From an uncultured Clostridia bacterium (GTDB taxonomy: Bacteria; Bacillota; Clostridia; Oscillospirales; CAG-272), in NCBI GenBank assembly GCA_947367285.1, contig CANBDB010000055.1, forward strand, positions 1 through 9,563: DNA of 9,563 nucleotides. Direction: 5' to 3'. Positions within the stretch are counted from its first letter, which is position 1. Every line of letters begins with the position of its first letter. The translations under genes were made by a program, and so were the position numbers. The notes beneath the pieces are model-generated. The model was not told the origin of the DNA and made no database searches. It saw only the letters and a program-made list of their open reading frames with translations. Positions 1 to 7,417 of this stretch are shown piece by piece.

Positions 1-47
1 CTGCTATTCCCAAGTGATCTAACTTTTCAATAAATCCCTATTCACAT

Positions 48-75
48 AAAAAAGCAGGAGGCATTACCTCCTGCT
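48..75 (-). terminator. Intrinsic terminator after pepD
   Basis: Read on the minus strand, a perfect 9-bp stem (AGCAGGAGG pairing with CCTCCTGCT, at 53-61 and 67-75) with a 5-base loop is followed directly by six U residues (A-run 48-53 on the plus strand, the first U also being in the stem). It starts 13 bases past the pepD stop, so it closes the leftmost transcription unit. Positions 1-47 hold nothing I can name. Confidence 0.93.
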
Positions 76-88
76 CTGCAAGTTCTAT

Positions 89-1534
89 TTATTTTTCACT
101 CAAAACCGCGCACAAAACCTTAAAAAGTCGCTCGCAGCTCTCGAGCTGCAATGCTTCGTCGGGTGTATGAATGTTTCTCATATTAGGGCCGATTGAAATG
201 ATATCCATATCGGGAATACGGCTCTTGATGATACCGCACTCAAGTCCTGCGTGGATTACCACAGTGTGTACGTCCTTACCCATAATTTCCTTGAATTTTC
301 TCACATAAGTGTCGCGAAGGTCACTCTCGGGAAGGAAATCCCAACCGGGATATCTACCGGTATGACGAACAGCAGCACCGAGCTTTTCAACCTCTGCGTT
401 AACCTGGTCAACGGAGAGATCAATTTGCTCCTCCTTTGCGGAACGAGATGAATAAGTTATATACGCACCGCCCTCGTTTACCTCTATCACACCGAGGTTT
501 CTTGAGAACTCAACGAGTCCCTCGAGATGTGCGCTCATAGCAAGTACTCCAACCTTAATTTCGCTGAGCATATTAAGCAATTTTCCACTCTGTACGAGTG
601 TATCAACCTCTTCAACGTCCGCATCAACGGAAACGGAAATTTTAAGTCCTCTATCCGCCTCGCAAAGATTTTCGCGAATTTCATCATCAAGTAGCTCTAT
701 TGCAGCAAGCGCGCTTTCGGAATTTTCTACCACGAATTTCGCCTCGCACATACGGGGGATTGCATTGTCCTTTTCGCCGCCAACAAGTGAAACGAGTGCA
801 AGCTCCTGCTCTTTGCCGATTTGCTTAAGGATATTTACCATCATAGCAATGGCATTTGCACGTCCGCAATTGATCTCAACACCGGAGTGGCCGCCAAAAA
901 GGCCGTCAATAGAAAGTGTAATAACGTCTCCGCTTGACTTTTCAAGCGCGGGAGTGAAGCTTATCTTGCTTCTCACACCACCAGCACAGCCGGCACAAAC
1001 CTCACCCTCGCTCTCGGAGTCAAGGTTTATCATCTTTTTAGCAGTAACCACGGAATAATCAAAGCTCTCCGCACCGCCAAGACCGGTTTCCTCCTCGGTT
1101 GTGAAAAGGCACTCAAGCGTGGGGTGATTTTCAATCTCACCGTCAAGAAGCGCAAGCATGAACGCAACCGCAATGCCGTCGTCACCGCCGAGTGTTGTTC
1201 CACGCGCACGGAGCCAACCGTTTTCCATGTAAAGATCGAGCGCGTCGGTCTCAAAATTATGATTTGAAGAAGTCTCCTTCGCACAAACCATATCAGTGTG
1301 ACCCTGGAGCAAGTATGCGGGTACGTTTTCGTAGCCCTCACTCGCTTCTTTTCTTATGAATACGTTGTTATTTTTATCGCGGATAACAAAAAGTCCACGT
1401 TCCAGAGCAAAATTTTCAATATAGCGCGCAACCGCTTCCTCATTTCCCGAGCCGTGGGGGATTTTGCAAAGCTGCTCAAAGTAAGCAAACACCTTTTCGG
1501 GCGCGTAGCCCTTTGTAATTATCTGTTCAACCAT
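89..1534 (-). CDS. pepD: Aminoacyl-histidine dipeptidase (PepD, M20C family)
   Basis: A 481-residue zinc-dependent cytosolic dipeptidase that hydrolyses Xaa-His and other dipeptides (beta-Ala-His dipeptidase family). The M20 metal and catalytic residues are all visible: H79 and catalytic D81 in LQGHTDMVC, the bridging aspartate in GGDDG (118-119), catalytic E148 and ligand E149 in TTEEETGLGG, D172 in NLDSE, and the last histidine H456 in NIHTPDE. These positions track the E. coli PepD ligands closely from memory, and the length is normal for the family. The ATG at 1534 has a good ribosome site (AAAGGAG) 7 bases upstream. The gene lies 55 bases behind mreB with only a weak hairpin and no clear promoter between them, so it is probably expressed by readthrough from the mreB promoter. 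Physiologically it fits peptide salvage in an amino-acid-using anaerobe. Confidence 0.95.
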   Translation of the reverse strand: MVEQIITKGYAPEKVFAYFEQLCKIPHGSGNEEAVARYIENFALERGLFVIRDKNNNVFIRKEASEGYENVPAYLLQGHTDMVCAKETSSNHNFETDALDLYMENGWLRARGTTLGGDDGIAVAFMLALLDGEIENHPTLECLFTTEEETGLGGAESFDYSVVTAKKMINLDSESEGEVCAGCAGGVRSKISFTPALEKSSGDVITLSIDGLFGGHSGVEINCGRANAIAMMVNILKQIGKEQELALVSLVGGEKDNAIPRMCEAKFVVENSESALAAIELLDDEIRENLCEADRGLKISVSVDADVEEVDTLVQSGKLLNMLSEIKVGVLAMSAHLEGLVEFSRNLGVIEVNEGGAYITYSSRSAKEEQIDLSVDQVNAEVEKLGAAVRHTGRYPGWDFLPESDLRDTYVRKFKEIMGKDVHTVVIHAGLECGIIKSRIPDMDIISIGPNMRNIHTPDEALQLESCERLFKVLCAVLSEK

Positions 1535-1551
1535 AATCTATCTCCTTTTAC

Positions 1552-1585
1552 AAAAAATCACGAAGAAATAGTTCCCCGTGATTTT
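1552..1585 (-). terminator. Hairpin with U-tract between mreB and pepD (weak terminator or attenuator)
   Basis: On the minus strand AAAATCACG (1577-1585) pairs perfectly with CGTGATTTT (1554-1562) around a 14-base loop and runs into six U residues. It lies just 3' of the mreB stop and 3 bases before the pepD ribosome site. The stem is AT-rich and the loop large, so termination should be partial. I see no promoter between it and pepD, which suggests it tunes pepD expression relative to mreB rather than ending the operon. Confidence 0.55.
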
Positions 1586-1589
1586 CAAA

Positions 1590-2615
1590 TTAACTATTTC
1601 CAAAGCTGCCTAAAAATCCGAGAGCTCCGCTCTCAAGCTTTTCAAGCGATTTTCCCGTTCCGAGTGCCACGCAGGATATGGGATCCTTTGCAAGGTATGT
1701 GCGAATGCCCGTGGTCTTTTCAATAAGCTTGTCAAGGCCCGTAAGCTTTGAGCCGCCACCTGTTAGCACGATACCGTTTTTATAAATATCTCCGAGCAGC
1801 TCGGGGGGAGTTTTTTCAATAACCAAACAAATGGAATCAATTATCGCAGTGAGTGGTTCGATAAGCGCATCAAGTGTTTCCTTTGCATCAAAATTCACCA
1901 CTCTGGGAAGCCCCTTAACCATGCATCTTCCCTTAACGCTCATTTGTTGGGGCTTCTTGGTAGGCACGTCAAATACCTTGCCAACCTTGATTTTTATCTC
2001 CTCGGCACTTCTTTCACCGATAAGAATTTTATATTTCTTGCGCATATAATTCATTATTGCCTCATCAAGCTCGTTACCGGCAATTCTTATTGACTCGGAT
2101 ATAACCACGCCGCCGTAGCAAGTAACAGCAATATCGGTAGTTCCTCCACCGATATCCACGACCATTCTTCCGTCGGGTGCATCAATGTTGATACCTGCAC
2201 CAAGGGCTGCCGCAACGGGCTCTTCTATGAGAAGAGTTTGACGCGCACCTGCTTGATTTGCCGCGTTGATAACGGTCATTTCCTCCGCCTCACTGATGTT
2301 GGAGGGGACACTCATCATAACACGGGGTCTAACCAGTGTGCTACCGCAAGCGCGACCGATAAAATACTGAATCATTTTAAGAGTAACGCTATACTGGCTT
2401 ATAACTCCATCCTTAAGAGGACGAATTATAGACACGTTTTCGGGCGCTCTACCCACCATTTGCTGTGCTTCCTTTCCAATACGGACGATATTTCCCGTAT
2501 TGTTGTCAATGGCAACAACGCTTGGCTCGCGAAGAACGATGCCCTTGTCCTTAACGTAAACGAGAACGGACGACGTTCCAAGATCTATTCCAATGTCAGT
2601 TGTAAAATTAAACAT
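1590..2615 (-). CDS. mreB: MreB/Mbl-type rod-shape-determining actin homologue
   Basis: A 341-residue bacterial actin that forms membrane-associated filaments guiding peptidoglycan synthesis. The actin-fold nucleotide motifs are in order: phosphate 1 at the N-terminus (DIGIDLGTSS, residues 7-16), phosphate 2 (VVDIGGGTTDIAV, about 152-164) and the adenosine motif (GIVLTGGGSKLTGLD, about 281-295). IEEPVAAALGA and EKTPPELLGDI are also typical of MreB/Mbl, and length is normal. The ATG at 2615 has an excellent ribosome site (AAAGGGGAG, 2621-2629) 5 bases away. The gene has its own promoter, although it follows comF. No mreC or mreD is adjacent, so it may be a second, Mbl-like paralogue; I cannot tell which from this window. 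One oddity: the hydrolytic glutamate usual in GGGTTE is aspartate here (residue 161). Confidence 0.93.
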   Translation of the reverse strand: MFNFTTDIGIDLGTSSVLVYVKDKGIVLREPSVVAIDNNTGNIVRIGKEAQQMVGRAPENVSIIRPLKDGVISQYSVTLKMIQYFIGRACGSTLVRPRVMMSVPSNISEAEEMTVINAANQAGARQTLLIEEPVAAALGAGINIDAPDGRMVVDIGGGTTDIAVTCYGGVVISESIRIAGNELDEAIMNYMRKKYKILIGERSAEEIKIKVGKVFDVPTKKPQQMSVKGRCMVKGLPRVVNFDAKETLDALIEPLTAIIDSICLVIEKTPPELLGDIYKNGIVLTGGGSKLTGLDKLIEKTTGIRTYLAKDPISCVALGTGKSLEKLESGALGFLGSFGNS

Positions 2616-2644
2616 ATCCGCTCCCCTTTCTAAAGTATATTAAT

Positions 2645-2673
2645 ATAATATCATATTTACCAAAACAAATCAA
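2645..2673 (-). promoter_or_regulatory. Sigma-A-type promoter of mreB
   Basis: On the minus strand TTGATT (plus 2668-2673) and TATTAT (plus 2645-2650) are separated by exactly 17 bases in the AT-rich comF-mreB gap. The -10 box lies about 30 bases upstream of the mreB start codon and just before its ribosome site. It lets mreB and pepD be transcribed independently of recD2-comF. I see no terminator between comF and this promoter, so readthrough is also possible. Confidence 0.65.
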
Positions 2674-2696
2674 TCATTTTAGTATTTATTTTTTAA

Positions 2697-3458
2697 TTAT
2701 TTTTCGCTTTTTTCGGTTTTAGCAAGGCAAATGCCCATCACGGCATACGCTCCTCCTGCATACGCAAGTCGCGCGCATGCAGCCATTGATGCACCCGTGG
2801 TTACTACGTCGTCCACGAGTATGACCGTCTTGTCCCTAATCTCGTCCCCGAGCTCGAGAAGCTCGTAAGCCGAGCGCATATTGAGAATTCTCTCATATTT
2901 GTTGAGATTCTTTTGCTCCGTGGTAAAAAGTCTCCTTTTAAAGCAGGGCAAACACTTTATTCCCGTGATTTTGGAGAGAGACCTTGCAAGTATCAAGCTT
3001 TGGTCAAGTCCAAAGAGAGCTTTGTTCTTGCGAGAGCGAGGAAGATACGTTATCACGCAATCCTCGGGCAAAAGTCCGTACGCCCTCATTTCGGGAATGA
3101 GAAGCCCCCTCATTTGCTCGGCAATAAAAGCATTTCTCATCTTTATGCTGGTGCGCTTCAGGGAGTAAACAAAACGTCGGAGAGGCATACTGTTATCCCT
3201 GTTTTTGTATCCCATAAGCTTTAGCAGTGCGGTGCATTGCACCTTGTTCATAGCCTGCGGCATACAACGGCAAAACTTCATTTCAAGTCCGCATCTCTCA
3301 CACTCATCATTTTTTGCGTGTTCAAAATGCAACCTGCATTTTGGACAAAATGGATCAATTACGCGCTCCGTCAGCTCCACGTCCAAAAGCTCGCCACAGT
3401 TAACGCATTTAGGCGGAAAAATCAAATTACTAATCAAAAATCCAAAGCCTACGCTCAT
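2697..3458 (-). CDS. comF: ComF family phosphoribosyltransferase-like protein
   Basis: A 253-residue member of the ComF/GntX family, linked to DNA uptake in competent bacteria; its biochemical reaction is not settled. The N-terminal zinc-finger region has four cysteine pairs (C18/C21, C38/C41, C53/C56, C63/C65). The C-terminal type-I phosphoribosyltransferase fold ends with the PRPP-binding motif VILVDDVVTTGAS (about 212-224), with both acidic residues and the TTGAS loop intact. The ATG at 3456-3458 overlaps the recD2 stop as ATGA (4 bases), and there is only a poor ribosome site (GAGG about 12 bases upstream), so translation is probably coupled to recD2. Pairing with a RecD2 helicase supports a role in handling single-stranded DNA. 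Length is normal for the family. Confidence 0.93.
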   Translation of the reverse strand: MSVGFGFLISNLIFPPKCVNCGELLDVELTERVIDPFCPKCRLHFEHAKNDECERCGLEMKFCRCMPQAMNKVQCTALLKLMGYKNRDNSMPLRRFVYSLKRTSIKMRNAFIAEQMRGLLIPEMRAYGLLPEDCVITYLPRSRKNKALFGLDQSLILARSLSKITGIKCLPCFKRRLFTTEQKNLNKYERILNMRSAYELLELGDEIRDKTVILVDDVVTTGASMAACARLAYAGGAYAVMGICLAKTEKSEK

Positions 3459-5683
3459 TTTTCAAACAACCTCGCAAGTCCTGTGTATCTGAGCATTTGG
3501 CGATCATTGTCAACCATAGTTTGAACAATTGACGCGTCTCCCACGATTATAACCATATTTTGCGCTCTCGTTACCGCAGTGTAAAGCATATTTCTTGAGA
3601 GTAAAAGCTCGGGCGCACGGTATGCAGGAATTATCACTATCGGATATTCACTTCCCTGGCTCTTGTGAACCGTTATTGCATAGGCGTGTTCAAGCTCCTC
3701 AAGAAATCCAAAATCATATTTCACACTCTTGTCATCAAATACGATATCCATATACTGTTCCTTGAAATCAATATCGTAAATAACGCCAATATCACCGTTA
3801 AAAATGCCGTTTCCGTTTGTTCCGTCATCTTTTTGCCATTCAAGGTCGTAGTTGTTTTTTGTTTGCATGACCCTGTCGCCCTGGCGGAATGTTACCTCGC
3901 GATATTTATATTCTTTTTTACCGAACATAGTAGGATTCAACGTGTTTTGTAAAAGCACGTTCAGGTTTTCAGTGCCTGCCTCACCCTTGCGTGAGGGTGA
4001 AATGACCTGCAAATTTGCCGTCGCGCGAGCGCCGTATGCCTTGGGTAAACGATTTTTGCAAAGATCGGCAACCGTGTATGCAATATCCGAGTCACTCGAA
4101 CGCGGCAGGAAGAAGAAATCCTTGTTTTTGACCGTCAAATCGGGCATTTGACCGTTGTTTATCGCGTGAGCATTGGTGATTATCAAACTCTCGCTTGCCT
4201 GACGGAAAATTTCGTTGAGTCGAATGGTCGAAAATCTACCGCCCTCAATAAGATCACGGAGCACGTTACCCGCGCCAACACTTGGCAGCTGGTCGCTATC
4301 TCCGATTATAATGAGGCGCGCACCGGGTTTTATAGCCTTGAGTAGCGCGTACATCAAGCTCTGATCAATCATTGATGCCTCGTCAATAATGATTACCTCT
4401 TCATCAAGAAGATTGTTTTCATCACGATTAAACTTTCCGTAAACACTCTCCGAAAAATCCATTTCGAGTAGACGGTGAATTGTCTTTGCCTCTCGGCTCG
4501 TTGCCTCGCTCATTCGGTTTGCAGCGCGTCCCGTAGGAGCGGCAAGCGCCACGTCAAATCCCATACTGTCAAATATCTCAATAAGCGCGCGAACAACTGT
4601 GGTCTTACCTGTACCGGGGCCACCCGTGAGGATCATAACGCCACTCTCAAGCGCAGATGCAATCGCCTTCTTTTGCAAGGGCGCGTATGAAATACCGCTT
4701 TTTGCTTCCTCGCGGCGAATAAATGCCGCCATATCCTGCGCGCTAACGGACGCGCAAACCTTGTCAAGAAGATCAAGCTTGCGAGCGATAAATTTCTCCT
4801 CGTCGTAGCTATCCCTCTCGTAAATATACTTAACTCCGTCGTATTTCACCGCACGGATCTTATTTTCTTTAGAAAGCTCCGCAAGCGCCGCCACAACTAT
4901 ACTTTCTTCAACGTAAAGCAGGCGCGCCGCGTCCTTAATGAGAATCGACTCGGGCAAGCAAACATGTCCATTGTGCGTGATCTTGTACTTCATCATGTAC
5001 ACGATTCCGGCACAAACCCTGTCAAGTCCCTCGTCGGAAAAGCCAAGCTTTTTAGCCATGGAATCCGCCTTGTCAAAGCCGATACCGTCAATTTGCTCGC
5101 ACAAAATATAGGGGTTGTCCTTGGCGATCCCAACGCTTCTTGCCCCCCACCTCTTAAAAATTTTCATAGTGAGTGCCGCACCAAAATACTCGCGGAAGAA
5201 CATCATTGTGCTTCTCATTCCCGCGCTCTTTTGGAACTCCTCGCCTATTTGACGAGCCTTTTTGGGAGTAATTCCAGAGATTTCAGCGAGCCACTCGGGA
5301 TGATTTTCAATAACGTCAAAGGTATCCCTGCCATATACGTCAACTATCTTTTGTGCAGTTTTAGGGCCAATTCCCTTTATTGCACCCGAAGCGAGATAGC
5401 GCAAGATGGACACCTCGTCCGCAGGCATTACCTTCTCATAGTTAGAAACGGAAAACTGCCTGCCGTACTTGGGATTGTGCACCCATTTTCCGTACACCTT
5501 GAGGTGCTCACCCTCGCCAACGTAGGGCATAATGCCGACCGCCGTGATAAGCTCGTTTTTATCAGTAACAAGCACAAGGATCGCATAACCGTTATCCTCG
5601 TTTGCAAAAATTATCTCCTCAACGGAGCCTTCAAACATAGCCACACCGTCCTCGGGGACTTCCTCAAATACTCTTTTCGCCAT
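3455..5683 (-). CDS. recD2: RecD2-type ATP-dependent 5'-3' DNA helicase
   Basis: A superfamily 1B helicase of the RecD2 class found in bacteria lacking RecBC partners; it unwinds DNA with 5'-3' polarity and acts in repair and replication-fork maintenance. Numbering from the upstream ATG at 5689, the N-terminal domain (about 15-90) is followed by helix-hairpin-helix repeats (about 98-150 and 195-215; IKGIGPKTA, ISGITPKKA, IDGIGFDKA). Walker A GGPGTGKT is at 356-363, Walker B/motif II DEAS at 436-439, motif III GDSDQLPSVGAG at 463-474, then VHKSQGSE (about 674) and LYTAVTRA (about 702). No RecB-like nuclease domain is present. Two in-frame ATGs exist; the one at 5683 is 7 bases from AAAGGAG whereas the one at 5689 is only 1 base away, so I start at 5683 (742 residues). 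It overlaps comF by 4 bases. Confidence 0.95.
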   Translation of the reverse strand: MAKRVFEEVPEDGVAMFEGSVEEIIFANEDNGYAILVLVTDKNELITAVGIMPYVGEGEHLKVYGKWVHNPKYGRQFSVSNYEKVMPADEVSILRYLASGAIKGIGPKTAQKIVDVYGRDTFDVIENHPEWLAEISGITPKKARQIGEEFQKSAGMRSTMMFFREYFGAALTMKIFKRWGARSVGIAKDNPYILCEQIDGIGFDKADSMAKKLGFSDEGLDRVCAGIVYMMKYKITHNGHVCLPESILIKDAARLLYVEESIVVAALAELSKENKIRAVKYDGVKYIYERDSYDEEKFIARKLDLLDKVCASVSAQDMAAFIRREEAKSGISYAPLQKKAIASALESGVMILTGGPGTGKTTVVRALIEIFDSMGFDVALAAPTGRAANRMSEATSREAKTIHRLLEMDFSESVYGKFNRDENNLLDEEVIIIDEASMIDQSLMYALLKAIKPGARLIIIGDSDQLPSVGAGNVLRDLIEGGRFSTIRLNEIFRQASESLIITNAHAINNGQMPDLTVKNKDFFFLPRSSDSDIAYTVADLCKNRLPKAYGARATANLQVISPSRKGEAGTENLNVLLQNTLNPTMFGKKEYKYREVTFRQGDRVMQTKNNYDLEWQKDDGTNGNGIFNGDIGVIYDIDFKEQYMDIVFDDKSVKYDFGFLEELEHAYAITVHKSQGSEYPIVIIPAYRAPELLLSRNMLYTAVTRAQNMVIIVGDASIVQTMVDNDRQMLRYTGLARLFEK

Positions 5684-5690
5684 CGGCATT

Positions 5691-5697
5691 CTCCTTT
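5691..5697 (-). promoter_or_regulatory. Ribosome binding site that decides the recD2 start
   Basis: AAAGGAG on the minus strand. Its last G is 1 base from the upstream in-frame ATG (5687-5689) but 7 bases from the next one (5681-5683). Normal spacing therefore selects the second ATG, giving an N-terminus beginning MAKRVFEE. Confidence 0.75.
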
Positions 5698-5712
5698 CCT
5701 TAATCTAAATTG

Positions 5713-5742
5713 ACCTCAAATGCCTTATTACATTTGAGGTCG
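5713..5742 (-). other. 11-bp perfect hairpin in the recD2 leader
   Basis: GACCTCAAATG (5713-5723) and CATTTGAGGTC (5732-5742) form a perfect inverted repeat with an 8-base loop. On the minus strand it ends 15 bases before the recD2 ribosome site. Neither strand has a U-tract after it, so it is not an intrinsic terminator. A leader-stabilising hairpin or protein-binding operator is possible. No convincing recD2 promoter was found nearby. Confidence 0.6.
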
Positions 5743-5783
5743 TAACTATCAGTCTGTTTTTTGAATACTTTTTAACTGTAAAG

Positions 5784-5916
5784 CAAATTTTAGAAAAATC
5801 AAATCCGCGATTTGATTTTTCGCAGTTCGGACAATAAAATATCCGTCGGGAGTCTACTCACGTAAGGAGATTTTTTGTCCGAACCGATAAAACGCTCGCG
5901 TTTTATCGAAAATTTG
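5784..5916. repeat. 133-base compound foldback element (four-way junction)
   Basis: Four nested perfect inverted repeats tile this stretch almost without gaps. Closing stem P1 is 8 bp (5784-5791 with 5909-5916). H1 is 13 bp with a 3-base loop (5793-5805 with 5809-5821). H2 is 10 bp (5825-5834 with 5875-5884), and its interior can continue with AAAAT/ATTTT, TCC/GGA and a small apical hairpin. H3 is 10 bp with a 4-base loop (5885-5894 with 5899-5908). H2, H3 and the 3' side of P1 abut with no unpaired base. It lies between metK and recD2. No open reading frame of note is inside. It could be a structured RNA, a small non-autonomous mobile repeat, or a transcription insulator; the sequence alone does not decide. 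Confidence 0.8.
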
Positions 5917-5950
5917 TGTAAAACTGCAAAACTAATCGCCAAAAGTTTTT

Positions 5951-5989
5951 TAGGGGTCATAGGGGGCAATTTTTCAAAAATGCCCCCTA
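5951..5989 (-). terminator. Candidate terminator hairpin after metK, with tandem 9-mers
   Basis: TAGGGGGCA (5960-5968) pairs perfectly with TGCCCCCTA (5981-5989) across a 12-base AT loop, about 20 bases beyond the metK stop. On the minus strand the stem is not followed by a U-tract, so termination there would be atypical. On the plus strand the 9-mer is preceded by a near-identical copy, TAGGGGTCA (5951-5959), which could compete for the same partner arm. I call it the likely metK 3' end signal with low confidence. Confidence 0.4.
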
Positions 5990-6008
5990 ATCCGTATTAA
6001 CTATCTTA

Positions 6009-7193
6009 TTATTTCAAAAGCTCTGCACGAAGCACGGGAGCAAGGTCTCTCTGCTCCCAAGGAGCATTGATATCCTCACGGCCCATATGACCGTATGCAG
6101 CAGTTGCACTGTAAATGGGACGTCTTAGCTGGAATCTATCAATAATAGCCGCAGGACGAAGGTCAACGTGCTTCTGCACTGCCTCGGAAATGAGTGCCTC
6201 GTCAATAACTGCAGTACCGAATGTATCGATCATAACGGAAACGGGCTTTGCAATACCGATAGCATATGCAAGCTGAACCTCGCACTTCTTTGCAAGACCT
6301 GCCGCAACGATATTCTTAGCGATATATCTTGTAGCATAGCAAGCGGAACGGTCAACCTTTGTCGGGTCCTTACCGGAGAAAGCGCCGCCGCCGTGACGGG
6401 AGTATCCGCCGTAGGTGTCAACGATAATCTTTCTACCTGTGAGACCAGAGTCACCTGCAGGGCCACCAACTACGAATCTACCCGTGGGGTTAACGTAGAT
6501 CTTTGTTTCACCGTCAATAAGATTTTCAGGAATGATGGATGTGATAACGTGCTTGATGAGGTCCTCACGGATCTGCTCAAGAGTTACGGAATCACTGTGC
6601 TGAGTGGAGATAACAACTGTGTCAACTCTAACGGGTACGTCGTCCTGGTATTCAACAGTAACCTGTGTCTTGCCGTCGGGACGGAGATAGTCAAGTGTGT
6701 GATTCTTTCTCACTGCAGTGAGCTGAATAGCAAGCTTGTGAGCAAGAGAGATAGGAAGGGGCATAAGCTCGGGAGTTTCGTCGCAAGCATAACCGAACAT
6801 AAGACCCTGGTCGCCGGCACCTGTATCAAAAGTGTCAACGATTTCACCGTTCTTTGCCTCAAGGGACTTGTCAACGCCGAGCGCAATGTCGGGTGACTGC
6901 TCGTGAACGGAGCTGAGAACCGCGCAAGAATCGCAGTCAAAGCCGTATTTAGCTCTGTCATAACCAATCTCGCGAACTGTTTCGCGAACGATCTTTTGGT
7001 AGTCGATAACTGCCTTTGTTGTGATCTCGCCCATGATCATTACAAGACCTGTTGTGCAGCATGTCTCACAAGCAACACGGCTATAGGGGTCCTGCTCGAG
7101 GAGCGCGTCAAGTACCGCGTCGGAAATCTTGTCGCAAATTTTGTCGGGATGTCCTTCTGTAACTGATTCAGAAGTAAAAAGTACCTTTTTCAT
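6009..7193 (-). CDS. metK: S-adenosylmethionine synthetase
   Basis: A 394-residue methionine adenosyltransferase, making S-adenosylmethionine from methionine and ATP in the cytosol; active as a tetramer with Mg2+ and K+. The family signatures are intact: GHPDKICDKISDAVLD near the N-terminus (ATP and Mg2+ site), the GAGDQG signature in the first third, and the glycine-rich loop GGGAFSGKDPTKVDRS in the C-terminal half. Length matches bacterial MetK. The ATG at 7193 has a site resembling AAAGGA about 9 bases upstream. The gene is monocistronic or nearly so: it has its own strong promoter, an SAM-I riboswitch leader, and a hairpin region beyond its stop. SAM made by the enzyme should switch its own gene off. 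Confidence 0.98.
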   Translation of the reverse strand: MKKVLFTSESVTEGHPDKICDKISDAVLDALLEQDPYSRVACETCCTTGLVMIMGEITTKAVIDYQKIVRETVREIGYDRAKYGFDCDSCAVLSSVHEQSPDIALGVDKSLEAKNGEIVDTFDTGAGDQGLMFGYACDETPELMPLPISLAHKLAIQLTAVRKNHTLDYLRPDGKTQVTVEYQDDVPVRVDTVVISTQHSDSVTLEQIREDLIKHVITSIIPENLIDGETKIYVNPTGRFVVGGPAGDSGLTGRKIIVDTYGGYSRHGGGAFSGKDPTKVDRSACYATRYIAKNIVAAGLAKKCEVQLAYAIGIAKPVSVMIDTFGTAVIDEALISEAVQKHVDLRPAAIIDRFQLRRPIYSATAAYGHMGREDINAPWEQRDLAPVLRAELLK

Positions 7194-7245
7194 TTTTAAA
7201 ATTCCTTTCTTTTAGCCAAAACACATATCACCGAATTTAGAGAAT

Positions 7246-7268
7246 AAAAAAACCTCGCGGAGCGAGGG
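7246..7268 (-). terminator. Terminator of the SAM riboswitch expression platform
   Basis: On the minus strand CCTCGC (7262-7267) and GCGAGG (7253-7258) form a GC-rich stem with a 3-base loop followed by seven U residues (7246-7252). It lies between the aptamer and metK. The GATGAGG segment at the 3' end of aptamer stem P1 can alternatively pair with the CCTC arm, the usual antiterminator logic: with SAM bound, P1 forms and the terminator folds. Confidence 0.9.
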
Positions 7269-7277
7269 TACAAAACA

Positions 7278-7372
7278 ACCTCATCTCTCGGGAATTAGCA
7301 CCTTGCCGCACTTCTTTGCGGTAGGTTGCTGTGGCTTCACAGGGCTCGTCCCTCCACCACTCTGGATAAGTC
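7278..7372 (-). promoter_or_regulatory. SAM-I (S-box) riboswitch aptamer controlling metK
   Basis: Read on the minus strand, the leader carries the S-box consensus in order: CTTATC (start of P1, plus 7365-7370), AGAGTGGTGGAGGGA, the GCCCTGTGAAGCC segment, CAGCAACC, a P4 hairpin (CCGCAAAGAAGTGCGG), AAGGTGCTAATTCC, and GATGAG (7280-7285), which closes P1 with one G-U pair. This is the class that binds S-adenosylmethionine and in Bacillota normally represses sulphur-amino-acid genes by premature termination. Its position between the metK promoter and start codon, with a terminator just after it, implies feedback repression of metK. Confidence 0.97.
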
Positions 7373-7417
7373 ATATATGATCTTGGCATATATTATCTTT
7401 AATTTTTTAACCGTGTT

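Noticed and set aside
3981..4000. 7-bp inverted repeat TCACCCT/AGGGTGA
   Set aside because: It lies within the recD2 coding sequence at a serine/arginine/lysine/glycine-rich turn, has no U-tract, and encodes ordinary protein sequence; probably chance.
4964..5713. 249-residue open frame on the plus strand
   Set aside because: It is antisense to recD2, whose minus-strand frame carries intact helix-hairpin-helix and helicase motifs. The plus-strand translation has no recognisable domain and no ribosome site.
6168..6896. 242-residue open frame on the plus strand, cysteine- and asparagine-rich
   Set aside because: It is antisense to metK. Its odd composition is what the reverse complement of a highly conserved, codon-biased gene produces.
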